Below are positions 54,667 to 64,000 of a stretch of 64,000 nucleotides of DNA, piece after piece (the first letter of the stretch is position 1; every line of letters begins with the position of its first letter). The position numbers and the translations under genes are program-made. Origin of the DNA: Eutrigla gurnardus. Its lineage: Eukaryota; Chordata; Actinopteri; Perciformes; Triglidae. The notes below the pieces were generated by a model. That model ran no database searches. It saw only the letters and a list, made by a program, of their open reading frames with translations, and was not told the origin of the DNA. The stretch is from positions 10,327,819 through 10,391,818 of the forward strand of contig OY741281.1 in the NCBI GenBank assembly GCA_963514095.1, given 5' to 3'.

Positions 54667-56260
54667 GATGAGAATCGTCTTTGAAGACTGAGAGTTTTGT
54701 GTTGTGGATTTATGCCTTCCCTATGTTGCGTTCCTTAGTTGACTATATCATTATTGTTATTTTTGGATCATTCCTTCATGATCTTGAGTGAGGAAAATAT
54801 TTTTGTAAGATTCCTAATTGAAGATTTGTTATAGAAAAAAAAGGTTAAATCAGAAGTCCATCATGAATCACACATGACAAAAAAAAAATGGTTTTTCATT
54901 TTACAAATAAATGACAATTGCAGTTTGAAAACACAAGATTTTCTTTGTTTGTTTGTTTTATCGCAGAGTTGTACAACTTGTACTTAAATAAAAACATTTG
55001 TACAAAACGAAAGAGTTATTGTGTGTAGAAAGAAAGAACGAAAGTGTTTGGAAATTGCTCTGATCTCAAAATGGATGGCCACGTCCTTCCCGTTGACCAG
55101 AAAAGCAATAGTCCATCTGGAGGTAGAGAGCTAAATTAAATCATTCATTTCATCAAAGTGTGTGTGTGCGTGCCTCTCAGATCCATGCCCATTGTTCCCA
55201 CTGGAGATGTAAATATGTTTCTAAAAAAACAGCCATGTGAAAAAAAGTAGTCATTTTTCAGTTTATACGTTCTGTATTGGGTTTTATCTTTTCATGGGAT
55301 TTATTGACAGAAAAATGGAGAAAATCACCAGAATAAGTCTTAAGATAAGCAGATGGCAAGCTTTTCCAACAACATCTTCCCTCTGGAAATACCAAAATAA
55401 TTCAACAGAAACAGTTTAATAAGTCACAGGAAGTGTAGCCCTTAGCCTGTACTAATATCAAGCAAAATACTAAAGAGCGTGCATCAAAGTAGTGTTGATT
55501 GTTTATCTACCAAAACAATCAGAATCACCTTTGGTCAAGTACTGTACTACCCAAATTTGACTTTTTGAGATTTTCATCACCATACAGAAATAACACATAT
55601 AGGAATGAGGACAATAAAGTTGAACAATAAAGATAAATAACAGAAAAACTTAAAGCATATACTGTATATCATGATCATTTCCAGGTTGTATTTCTTGTTG
55701 TGTTGCAACTAGAGATTTTTTACATGCTTTAATGCTCGGAAAACTCTTTTCTGATACAGTCTGTCCAAATACCGATTCACCATCTGTCTGAAACAGTCTG
55801 CTTTTGTGCATTTCAACGGAACTTTGTTGCTAAGCAATGGTTTGGGTCCTTGCTTACTTCTCGCCAGTTGAAGATGTTTCAAATGTTTACATTTAAAACT
55901 GTAAAATGGTCTTCATATTATATATTTGTAACATCACATCTGTACTCACGGCTCATTTAAAGGAACAGTTTCTGAATATGGACTGTGTAAATTTACAATA
56001 TTGGACCTTTAAAACATCTTTTAGTGAAAACGTTTTAAAGGTAAAACATTTACCTTAAAGGTCATATCAACAACTGATGAAATGTCCACAATCATTGTTT
56101 CTTATTAAATGACTTATGCAGAATGGCAGAGAAAAAACAAATGTCCATGAAGAAATAAAGGACATACCATAGAAATAAACACTGCTTTTAAAAATATTTG
56201 ATTGACAATTTATTATTCATGCAGTAGAATAATGTATTTAATAACTCGAGAGGATAAATC
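54667..56260. other. LSM5 copy 2 3' flank, no gene seen
   Basis: Follows 29708-31524 of unit C with small indels. It lacks the LINE fragment at 30763-31080. AATAAA at about 54906 and 54988. Confidence 0.6.
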
Positions 56261-56477
56261 GTTCTGATAGATCCATGGTGCATTTCTACTTTTTTTTTTT
56301 TATGTATATCTGTTGACCTTTGTGGGAGAGTTGTGACTTGGGTGCGCCCCTTTGCTTGCTCTTAACAGTTAAAAACAAATCAGGAAGAGGAAGAAAACGC
56401 AGACTCACCAACCATCTCTGACATTTGAATTTTTTTTCTTTTAATGTTGAAGGTTGAACTCATTGTGCAGCTCACCG
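56261..56477 (+). promoter_or_regulatory. Candidate noncoding exon 1 region of copy E
   Basis: Homologous to 31525-31742; ends CAGCTCACCG before the GTAAGT donor at 56478. The start is not defined. Confidence 0.4.
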
Positions 56478-57985
56478 GTAAGTATACAAAATATTTTTTT
56501 ATTCTAAATATATGTAGTGCTGAACTTAAGTACAATTTGAAGTATTTGTACTTTACTTGAGTATTTCCCTTTTCTGCTACTTCATACTTCTACTCCACTA
56601 CATTTGTTTTCTATTTTGTTACTTTGCAGATTCAGATTAATCACACATCAAATTGTATCAACAAATACATTTGGATGTAATAATATAGATTACGATTTAC
56701 GTGTATTGATGCTGAGCTCCACCTTTACCGGCTGCAACATTAAATTAACACATGAATGCATCAATAATTCAAATGTAATATATATATAATTCTGAAATGG
56801 ACCATTCTGACAAATCTTTTTACTTTTAGAACTTAAAGTACATTTTTATGCTAATACTTTTATACTTTAAAATAAAATTAACCTGCCGTTGACCTTTTAT
56901 TTAGAATATTTGATATTAATGCTGTTAATTGGGTGGAAATTTGAATAATTCTGCATTAATTGAATTTTTTTTATATATATTTTTACCATTTAATTGCTTG
57001 TCGATTGTTTTTTTTTTTCTTCTTTAACCTTCTCTGACCCAGATTCATTTCCTGTCATGGCTGCGTTGGTTTTGAAGCTTCCTCTCACTTTTTTCCTTTT
57101 AACAGAACTGAGCTATTATTAGACTTTGTGTTTATCATTTATTTTGTCGTTTTTTAAATGGACTAAACTATAACTTATCTTCTTTATTAGTCTTGGGCAA
57201 AGTGAAAAGAAAACGGTGATGAAGAAGTATTCAAATCTTTTACTTTCTTAATCTTGAGTGAGGAAAATATTTTTGTAAGATTCCTAATTGAAGATTTGTT
57301 ATACAAAAAAAGGTTAAATTAGAAGTCCATCATGAGTCACACATGACGAAAAATGTCTTTTCATTTTACAAATAAATGACAATTACAGATTGAAAACACA
57401 AGATTTTCTTTATTTGTTTTTTATCTCATAGTTGTACAACTTATACTTAAATAAAAACATTTGTCGTTGTTCGTTTTTTAAATGGACCTATATATATAAC
57501 TTATCTTCTTTATTAGTCTTGGGCAAAGTGAAAAGAAAACGGTGATGAAGAAGTATTCAAATCTTTTACTTCAGTAAAAGTCCTACATTCAAAATGGTAA
57601 TTAAGGAAAAGTAGTATTGGCAGCAAAATACAAAATAAGTACGTTGAGATTTTGCCTTTCAGATTTATATTTATATATTTATGTAAGATTTATTTGTATT
57701 TTGATGTTGCAGCAGGTAAAGATGGAGCTCGTTTTAACAATTGAATTAAAATGTATGAATTGATTTATTAACAACGAACTTAAGTCATCAAATAGATGTA
57801 GAGAAGTAGAAAGATGCATCAAATGCAAATATAAGTACCTCAAAATTGTACAGAAGTTGAGTAAAAGTATTTACCTGCAGCATTATGTATTCTGGTTATC
57901 ATTTGTGGTTAAACATCTGTAAAAATTCTGTTGAATAAATGAACTGAAAGATTAGAGATTTACATTTTTTGTCATTTTATTTCAG
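56478..57985 (+). other. FIIND-CARD copy E intron 1
   Basis: GTAAGT to TCATTTTATTTCAG. It carries the repeated LSM5 3'-flank piece at about 57247-57475, as in copy C, and no LINE. Confidence 0.5.
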
Positions 57986-58227
57986 GGTGCAGAGCCGGAG
58001 AAACAACAGGATGGGCGTCATTTAAAAACATCAAGAGATTAAAAGATAATCATACATGTGAAAAGAAAAAGATGAGACATGAAAAAAGCAATGTGAAGTT
58101 CATATTTCCCGGGGCTGAAGAGGAAGCTTAAAAACAAGAGAAAACATCATTATCGTCATCTCAAAAAGACTAACAAGTGATATTCAGCTCCAGATATTCT
58201 GATTGTGACACTTGAGAACGCGTTATA
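57986..58227 (+). promoter_or_regulatory. 5' UTR of copy E with conserved uORF
   Basis: The 19-codon uORF at 58072-58131 is identical in protein to that of copy C. The main ATG is at 58228. Confidence 0.5.
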
Positions 58228-60540
58228 ATGACGTCAGCTGTGAGACATACAGGAGAAGAAAGAGAAGAATCGTGTTTCAGCAGGGCAGCCAGAGCGATCA
58301 GGAGAGCTCTGTCCAGGATCTGCAGAGATAGTTCGCCCCGCTCCCCAGTCCTTCGAAGCCGTCCAACTCGAATTCGCCAGCCTCAGTTTGGAAGTCCTCA
58401 GTCTGAGGGGAACTATGTGAATATGTGTCTTCTTAACTCCGGTACAGCAGGGGCTCTGTCTAAGGAGCACTTTGAGCAGTTTTTTCTTCTTCAGTCCGAT
58501 ATATACGATGAGCCGTGTGATGGTGCTCTGTCTGACACAGACGATGAGTGGGTTGGTTGTCCTCTGTCTGAGGGGAACTATGAGCAGCTTGGTCGTCCTC
58601 CGTCCGAGACATACGATGAGCTGCTTGGTGGTCCTCTGTCTAAGAGGGACTATGAGCCACGTGGTAGTGCTCTGTCTGAGACAGACGATGAGTGGACTAG
58701 TAGTCTTCCGTCTGAGACAAAGCATCATCAGTTTGGTTCATCTAACATAGCATATTTTGACCCGGGTCAGCATTCCGACATACAGATGTCTTCTGCACTT
58801 GCTCGGAAGCGAACCAGGAGCCCCATCTTCCCAAAACTGAAAAAATATAAGAAATATTCCTTTGATGCTTTGACCACTGATTGCCCTGCCTACATGTTAG
58901 ATCAACCTCCACCTGGTGCACTCACAGAAAGAGCAATGGTAACAAGCCTCTCCTCTGCAGCAGAGTCTGATAAAACCCTGGAAATGGAGCTGAATGCAAC
59001 AGCTGGTCCTCCCACCCTTCAACTCTCCACTAGTGGTGGTTCAGACTCTGCTACACCCATCTGCTCTCAATTCATTATTCCAGCTGTTGCTGGACCTCCA
59101 TGTCCACAAGGCAAACCCACGATCATCCAGGATTCAACTGTCTGCCCTGAAGGGAGCATACCACCAGATGGATTTGAGCTCTGTTCTGTGCAGTCTGACG
59201 GAGATCCAGGGGCGTGTAGTGATGTCCTGTTGGAAGTGGATGTACCTGTTAAAGCTATGAACTACTTAGTCACAAACACCCTGCTGGGAGATCCACCCAG
59301 GAGAGATTCCCGCTGCCCGCCTCGTTCTCACAGCATGCCTTCACTTAGTCGAACAACCTCTGAAGAGAGCAAGACCTTTAGATCAACTGAAAGCTTACCT
59401 GACATGCTGTTAAAAACCACATATGAGGAGTTTACACCTGATATGGCTGCTGATGAAAACGATGAAACCTACCTGTTCCAGTGCTCCTGCCCAGGCCTGT
59501 ACCTGTGCAGTGTGACAGGCTTGGTGTTTCACATGGAAGGAGGAGGGGACGTGGTCTACAGGACTGTCCCTTGGGACAGGAGACTACTGGACCAGCATCA
59601 CAAGAAGCCTGCAGGACCCCTGTTTGACATCAAATGTGTGCAGCAGTCTGTGTGCTGGCTTCATCTCCCACACTGTGAGATCAGCTCCACCGGCGGATGT
59701 GATTTCCTGTCAGTCGCTCATGTGACCGATGACGGCCTTGAGTTTATCAGTCCTCACAAGGTAACAGAATCTCACGTTGTCATAAACATCAATGGGTTTT
59801 CTGGTTTCGGTAATGTCAAGGATGAAGACTCACCACCTGACCCGGTCCGAGCGCTGGTTCTCCTGTTCTACAGGCCTACAGATGGTCCTGATCCTGAATC
59901 CCTCCTCAATGTGTTGCTGCTACCGAGGAACGTGGTGCTCCGGGACGTGGTGCGATTCAGGAAGAAGTTAGATGGAGATGAGCGCTACATAGAGACGTCC
60001 CCACACTGTAAACTACACCCCAAGCAGGAATACACTCTGTCCACTTGTCCTGAAGACGACTCGGTTTTAGTTCAACCCACAGAAGCAGAGTTTGACTGTG
60101 ACGACTATGACAACTTCTTCCCGTCATTCCAGGTGATTTGCGAAACAACGCTGAAACATATTAAGCTGATTTTGAGAGACACCAACAGCTCCCACAGTGT
60201 CTGGGAAAGAAGAGTTTGTCTTTCATTCACAGGTGTCAAGAGGTGCCGTGTGGCGAGCGCTCTGAATCTCCCGCCTAACGAGAGGCTGTTTGGCATACGG
60301 AGCAGCTTCGTCGATGGGATATCAGGACCTGTTCTCAAAAGTCTGCTGGACAAACTGTTTGAGAAAGGGGTGATGTCGGATTCTGAGAGGGAGTCGGCGG
60401 ACGAGATGCAAAGCAAAAGAGACAAAGCACGTTTTGTTATCGACACGGTGAGGAAGAAAGGCGAAGCTGCTAGTTCAGAGATGATTGAGTTCCTCTGTGA
60501 GGCCGACCCCTTCCTCTGTGAACATCTTGAGTTGATGTGA
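58228..60540 (+). CDS. FIIND-CARD (CARD8-like inflammasome sensor), copy E
   Basis: 770 residues, intact. Repeat region ~55-170: YDEPCDGALSDTD, DEWVGCPLSEGN, YEQLGRPPSET, YDELLGGPLSKRD, YEPRGSALSETD, DEWTSSLPSETK. Compared with C it has NSGTAGALSKEHFEQFF in place of QPQKYSEM-type sequence, and several repeat residues change. FIIND ~400-692: His498 (SVAHV) and Phe524|Ser525 (NGFSGFG). CARD ~693-770. FIIND-CARD differs from C at roughly ten residues by eye. One of them replaces a Trp shared by all other copies with Cys (VICETTLKH), in the UPA, and could weaken the fold. Single coding exon, as in C. Confidence 0.92.
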   Translation: MTSAVRHTGEEREESCFSRAARAIRRALSRICRDSSPRSPVLRSRPTRIRQPQFGSPQSEGNYVNMCLLNSGTAGALSKEHFEQFFLLQSDIYDEPCDGALSDTDDEWVGCPLSEGNYEQLGRPPSETYDELLGGPLSKRDYEPRGSALSETDDEWTSSLPSETKHHQFGSSNIAYFDPGQHSDIQMSSALARKRTRSPIFPKLKKYKKYSFDALTTDCPAYMLDQPPPGALTERAMVTSLSSAAESDKTLEMELNATAGPPTLQLSTSGGSDSATPICSQFIIPAVAGPPCPQGKPTIIQDSTVCPEGSIPPDGFELCSVQSDGDPGACSDVLLEVDVPVKAMNYLVTNTLLGDPPRRDSRCPPRSHSMPSLSRTTSEESKTFRSTESLPDMLLKTTYEEFTPDMAADENDETYLFQCSCPGLYLCSVTGLVFHMEGGGDVVYRTVPWDRRLLDQHHKKPAGPLFDIKCVQQSVCWLHLPHCEISSTGGCDFLSVAHVTDDGLEFISPHKVTESHVVININGFSGFGNVKDEDSPPDPVRALVLLFYRPTDGPDPESLLNVLLLPRNVVLRDVVRFRKKLDGDERYIETSPHCKLHPKQEYTLSTCPEDDSVLVQPTEAEFDCDDYDNFFPSFQVICETTLKHIKLILRDTNSSHSVWERRVCLSFTGVKRCRVASALNLPPNERLFGIRSSFVDGISGPVLKSLLDKLFEKGVMSDSERESADEMQSKRDKARFVIDTVRKKGEAASSEMIEFLCEADPFLCEHLELM

Positions 60541-61170
60541 AGCTAAACAAACAGGCGATGCTTGCAGTTCATACAGGGTTTTTTAAGCAAGAGATCCTGC
60601 ACACTGTTGCCCAGTTTATTCATAAAAGTGTGTTTATCTTTTTAGTGTACTGTTGAGCTAATGTCATTGGATTTCCTGTTGATGATGGTGTGTGAACTAG
60701 TTCAAGTGCTTCTGGGAATCTCCCCGATCTGTTTGTACAGAACATGACAGGAAACTTTGAAGAGGTTGAGAGCCATCTGCTGGCTGACATGAGTTTCTGT
60801 TTACTGATGATGCCTCTTTTAATGTGATATTTAGGAGATTAAATACTTCTATTTGGTTGCGATTTTGTTCTGCAGCTTGTATCAAACCGTTTCCTAATAA
60901 TTTAATTTTAATGCATCAATTTGGTGAATTTTGAGAACCAAAATATGACATATCAAATATTGACCAATTAGTTGACATACTAAATGGGCTTGAGGAGTTT
61001 AAGCATTCAAGAAAAGATGAGAACAAAAATGACTAAAACACAATGCTGAGCCTTTTTACTAATAGTTTATAATGACTATTATTATTGTTATAATTTTTAT
61101 TATTAATATAAGTGGGTGAAAGCCAGACGGTAAACAAATAACGATGATATAAGTCACAAGAGTCTCGGTC
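60541..61170 (+). other. Copy E 3' flank
   Basis: The shared 3' flank to about 61110, with a deletion near 60968 relative to C and D, then unit-specific sequence to the SINE. No gene seen. Confidence 0.6.
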
Positions 61171-61402
61171 GGGGGCTGCACGGTGGTGTAGTGGGTAGCA
61201 CTCTCGCCTCACAGCAAGAGGGTCCCGGGTTCCTTCTGTGTGGAGTTTGCATGTGTAAGCGTGGGTTCTCTCCGGGTTCCCCGGCTTCCTCCCACAGTCC
61301 AAAGACATGCATGATGGAGATAGGTTAATTGGTAACTCTAAATTGCCCGTAGGTGTGAATGTGATTGTGAATGGTTGTTTGTCTCTACATGTTAGCCCTG
61401 TT
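61171..61402 (+). mobile_element. tRNA-derived SINE, B box deleted, tail lost
   Basis: The same family as 9906-10281: GTGTAGTGGGTAGCACTCTC, TGTGTGGAGTTTGCATG, CTCCCACAGTCCAAAGACAT. The B-box region is shortened (GGGTCCCGGGTTCCTTCTG) and the body stops at TTAGCCCTGT, where a MITE is inserted. Confidence 0.85.
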
Positions 61403-61406
61403 ATAT

Positions 61407-61585
61407 GCCCAAGTTATGCTTCCGCGTTGACACAATGCAAGGGGGCTTGCGGACCCCTTACGTCCTTGCGGACCCCCCTTACGTCCAACGCAAGGGCCTG
61501 AACGCAGAACCATCACGGTCTCCAAGCAACTGCGTGGCCGTTGCGTGGCCGTCGCGTGATCACTACGCGGAAGCATAATCAGGGC
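61407..61585. mobile_element. Small MITE, complete
   Basis: Ends GCCCAAGTTATGCTTCCGCGT and ACGCGGAAGCATAATCAGGGC, inverted with two mismatches. The interior has repeated CCTTACGTCC and GGCCGTTGCGT bits. It is the parent of the truncated copy at 690-805. Confidence 0.65.
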
Positions 61586-61860
61586 TTAAGTGCGGACATA
61601 AGACACTCCCCTCAACGTTGCCCTAGTTGGTTAGAATTATCACGTGGTATTTCCCACGTGAGAAAATTCCTCAGCCTCCGTCAACAAGGGGAGTTCAAAT
61701 GCCTCGGCTCGAATTCATCAGCGACGAAGAAAGCCAGCCCCACTGGGTAGACCATATTCTTTGTGCAAAGTCCCTGAAGTTTCCCCTGGTGCGATAGTTT
61801 TTGTTATGTATATAATTATTAATAAAGTTAAATTTAAAAAAATAATTTAAAAAAGTCCGT
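61586..61860 (+). other. Second copy of the 32-codon ORF segment
   Basis: ATG 61699 to TAG 61797, encoding the same 32 residues as 921-1019, with AATAAA at about 61821. The coding stretch is unchanged between copies, whereas the poly-A-like end differs. Confidence 0.3.
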
Positions 61861-61904
61861 GAAGTGCACCTGTGTTCGACTTGACGTGGTGGGGACAGCC
61901 AATG

Positions 61905-62240
61905 GGCGAATTCTACTTGATGTAGCCGCCTGCAGCGCGCTACCTAACGTGATGTATTGTGGGTTGAAAGCGATGCATGATGGCTAGAAGCAGCCGACTG
62001 CAAGGACGTCACAGGGTCGCGACCATATCATGATTTTATAAACACAGGTGTGGACAAGCCGGTTGCAGCCGTCGTAGACCGCACTGCCAAGCGCTGCAAG
62101 AAGCGGCTCTTAAAAACTTGTTCCCGCGATGTTTTGGGTCACGTGATGTGGTCGCGACCCTGTGACGTCTTTGGAGTCGGCTGCTAAGTTGGACACAATT
62201 CTAGCCATCATGCATCGCTTTCAACCCACAATGAATTACC
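61905..62240. repeat. Fold-back family F, head-to-head inverted copy 2
   Basis: Equivalent of 1129-1570 with internal deletions (the AACCAATGAGAACC segment is gone), keeping both arms. Confidence 0.65.
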
Positions 62241-62333
62241 TATTGACGTAGCTTAGTGAAAGTCCGGTCGGATTCTCTGAGTACCGCGGTCGACATTTCC
62301 TAAATCCTTTTGAGTTCTCTCGCCTTTCCTTAA

Positions 62334-63465
62334 AGGGATAGTTCGGAATTTTGGACATAAGACCTATTTTCCAAGTGAGCCGGTGTGTTTGAGACGTCTG
62401 GATACGTTTTCAAAAAATTTCATTCAGTTCTTCTAGTTGCCGAGTTTGCTTATGCTATGGCTAACGCAAGTCAACGGTTCTTAGCTAGACAGGCATTAAA
62501 AACAGTCTTGCCCACTCCAGAGTGCACCTGAGGCAAATCAATTAAAACACTAGACTGGCGATGTACATATCTGTGTTGATAGAATAATATTTGAAACAAA
62601 ACTAACCTCGCATTGCATGAATCATCCATTTTTTGAGGAACTAGTTTCTCAGCAGCAGCGGAACTTTACTTTGCTCCGTCAGAATCAAAACTCTAAGACG
62701 CGCCGCCCCAAAATACTGCCCGTAAATAAGCAATCGAACCGGGCCAAACTGTCGGCACTTATACCCCCCAGGCTGTCTGAAAAGCCCTCGGAGCTCACTC
62801 AAACAACCCACGCGAACCCACAATTACGCACCGCGAACCCAGACCTCTGCTCCGTCCGTAGACCCGTAAACCCTCGGACGCGTTGCGGGGGATTCCCTCC
62901 TGGCACCACCAGTCTCCGTTTGTTTGGTCCCGGTTCTCAGCTCCAGCCATCTCGGTCTCCACATCAGAGTCTTCAAAAGTTTCAGTATATTCTCCAAAAG
63001 TGTCCATTTCTGTGAGATTGAAGAAACTAGCACTGCAGGCTACTCTGCGTCTGTAGCAACGACAGCAGGTAAACAAACTATTATAGAACCGGTAACTTAT
63101 AAGCGCTAGGTGATATTACTCCGCCGCTGCCATAGCCTACTAGGAAGTATGACACGCTGCTGCTGCTGCTGAGACATAAATCCTTATAAAATGGTTGGTT
63201 TTATTTCAAACATTCTATCAACACATATGTACATCGCTAGTCTGCCGTTACAATGGATTTGCCTCGGGTGCACTGTGGAGTGGGCAAGACTGTTTTTAAT
63301 GCCTGTCTAGCTAAGAACCGTTGACTTGCGTTACCCAGCCATAGCATAAGCGAACTCGGCAACTAGAAGAACTGAATGAAATTTCTTGAAAATGTCTCCT
63401 TACGTCTCGAACACACCGGCTCACTTGGAAAATAGGTCTTATGTCCAAAATTCCGAACTATCCCT
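62334..63465. mobile_element. TTAA-type transposon with long TIRs, copy 2
   Basis: AGGGATAGTTCGG to CCGAACTATCCCT, with TTAA at 62330-62333 and 63466-63469. It is nearly identical to 1670-2801 by eye. Confidence 0.75.
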
Positions 63466-63599
63466 TTAACCCTGTGACGTTTTCCCCAGAGGAGAAGGAA
63501 TAGGAGTTAGGAATAGGAGTTAGGACCTTATTTTTTGACTATTCGACTGCACCCACCAACTCCGGCAAAGGACGTCAAGTCAACGGATCCCATTCTCAT

Positions 63600-64000
63600 T
63601 AGGCGAATTCAACTTGATGTAGCCGCCTGCAGCGCGCTACCTAACGTGATGGACTGTGGGTTGAAAGTGATGCATGATGGCTAGAATTGTGTCCGACTTA
63701 GCAGCCGACTGCAAAGACGTCACAGGGTCGCGACCATATCACGTGACCCAAAACATCGCGGGAACAAGTTTTTAAGAGCCGCTTCTTGCAGCGCTTGGCA
63801 GCGCGGTCTACGCCGGCTGCAACCGGCTTGTCCACACCTCCGCTACAGCGGAATGGTTCTCATTGGTTAAAAGTTCAATGACGTGTGTTCAGGTCCGCAC
63901 TCGGCGGCCACCTTGTGGTGAAATTATACTTTTTATTTTGGTCGCTTTGATGTCATGGCTTGATCTAAAGTTCTGTGCATTGTCCTGTGAGTAGGCCTAT
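63600..64000. repeat. Fold-back family F, unbroken by BEL, runs off window
   Basis: Equivalent of 2937-3180 joined directly to 11291-11450 through CACCTCCGCTACAGCGGAATGG. This is the pre-insertion state of the BEL target. Confidence 0.8.

Noticed and set aside
58234..58728. Antisense 164-codon frame over the N-terminal repeats (also 33503-34012)
   Set aside because: It mirrors the in-phase short repeats of the sense strand; there is no evidence of a promoter or protein family.

Overview
The window is vertebrate DNA, most likely from a spiny-rayed teleost fish; this is inferred. The supporting evidence is GT-AG introns, AATAAA signals, a tRNA-headed GGAT-tailed SINE, and fish-type Pao/BEL, Ty1/copia, Tf1/sushi, Tc1 and hAT elements. 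The host content is a tandem array, all on the + strand, of five copies (A-E) of one immune gene. Each copy has a disordered N-terminus, a FIIND (ZU5 + UPA) and a C-terminal CARD, with no NACHT or LRR. This is the architecture of the inflammasome sensor CARD8 and of the C-terminal half of NLRP1. The presumed autoproteolysis residues are visible: a Phe|Ser pair, with a His exactly 27 residues before the Ser.

Layout. 1-683: copy A, which has a nonsense codon and loses its CARD. 692-3180: MITE, fold-back repeats and a TTAA/TIR transposon. 3181-11290: Pao/BEL element, itself carrying a SINE. 11291-15150: tandemly repeated transposon debris. 15268-16876: Tc1 element with a broken transposase, inside the truncated intron of copy B. 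17840-19363: copy B, short, with a replaced N-terminal region. 19412-22320: remnant of an endogenous retrovirus (pol end, env, 3' LTR start). 22748-27621: Ty1/copia element with 5-bp target duplications. 27871-36588: duplicon C (hAT remnant, LSM5 exons 2-5, copy C). 36589-37366: complete fold-back element. 37367-47040: duplicon D (hAT, deletion of LSM5, AP-endonuclease LINE, frameshifted copy D). 47041-61130: duplicon E (hAT, sushi-type Gypsy in the LSM5 intron, LSM5, copy E). 61171-64000: SINE, MITE, then a second copy of the 692-3180 block without the BEL insertion, running off the window end.

Working picture. One ancestral duplicon (hAT - LSM5 exons 2-5 - noncoding exon 1 - FIIND/CARD coding exon - 3' flank) was amplified, and the copies were then changed by transposon insertion and deletion. 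The FIIND-CARD half is almost the same in all copies. The N-terminal half differs: it carries a degenerate run of about 12-residue acidic repeats that vary in number and sequence, and in copy B the region is replaced. In CARD8 and NLRP1 the N-terminus is the part that pathogen proteases cut, or that is otherwise destabilised, to release the active UPA-CARD fragment. The array therefore looks like a family of sensors with a constant output module and a diversifying bait. That last step is inference.
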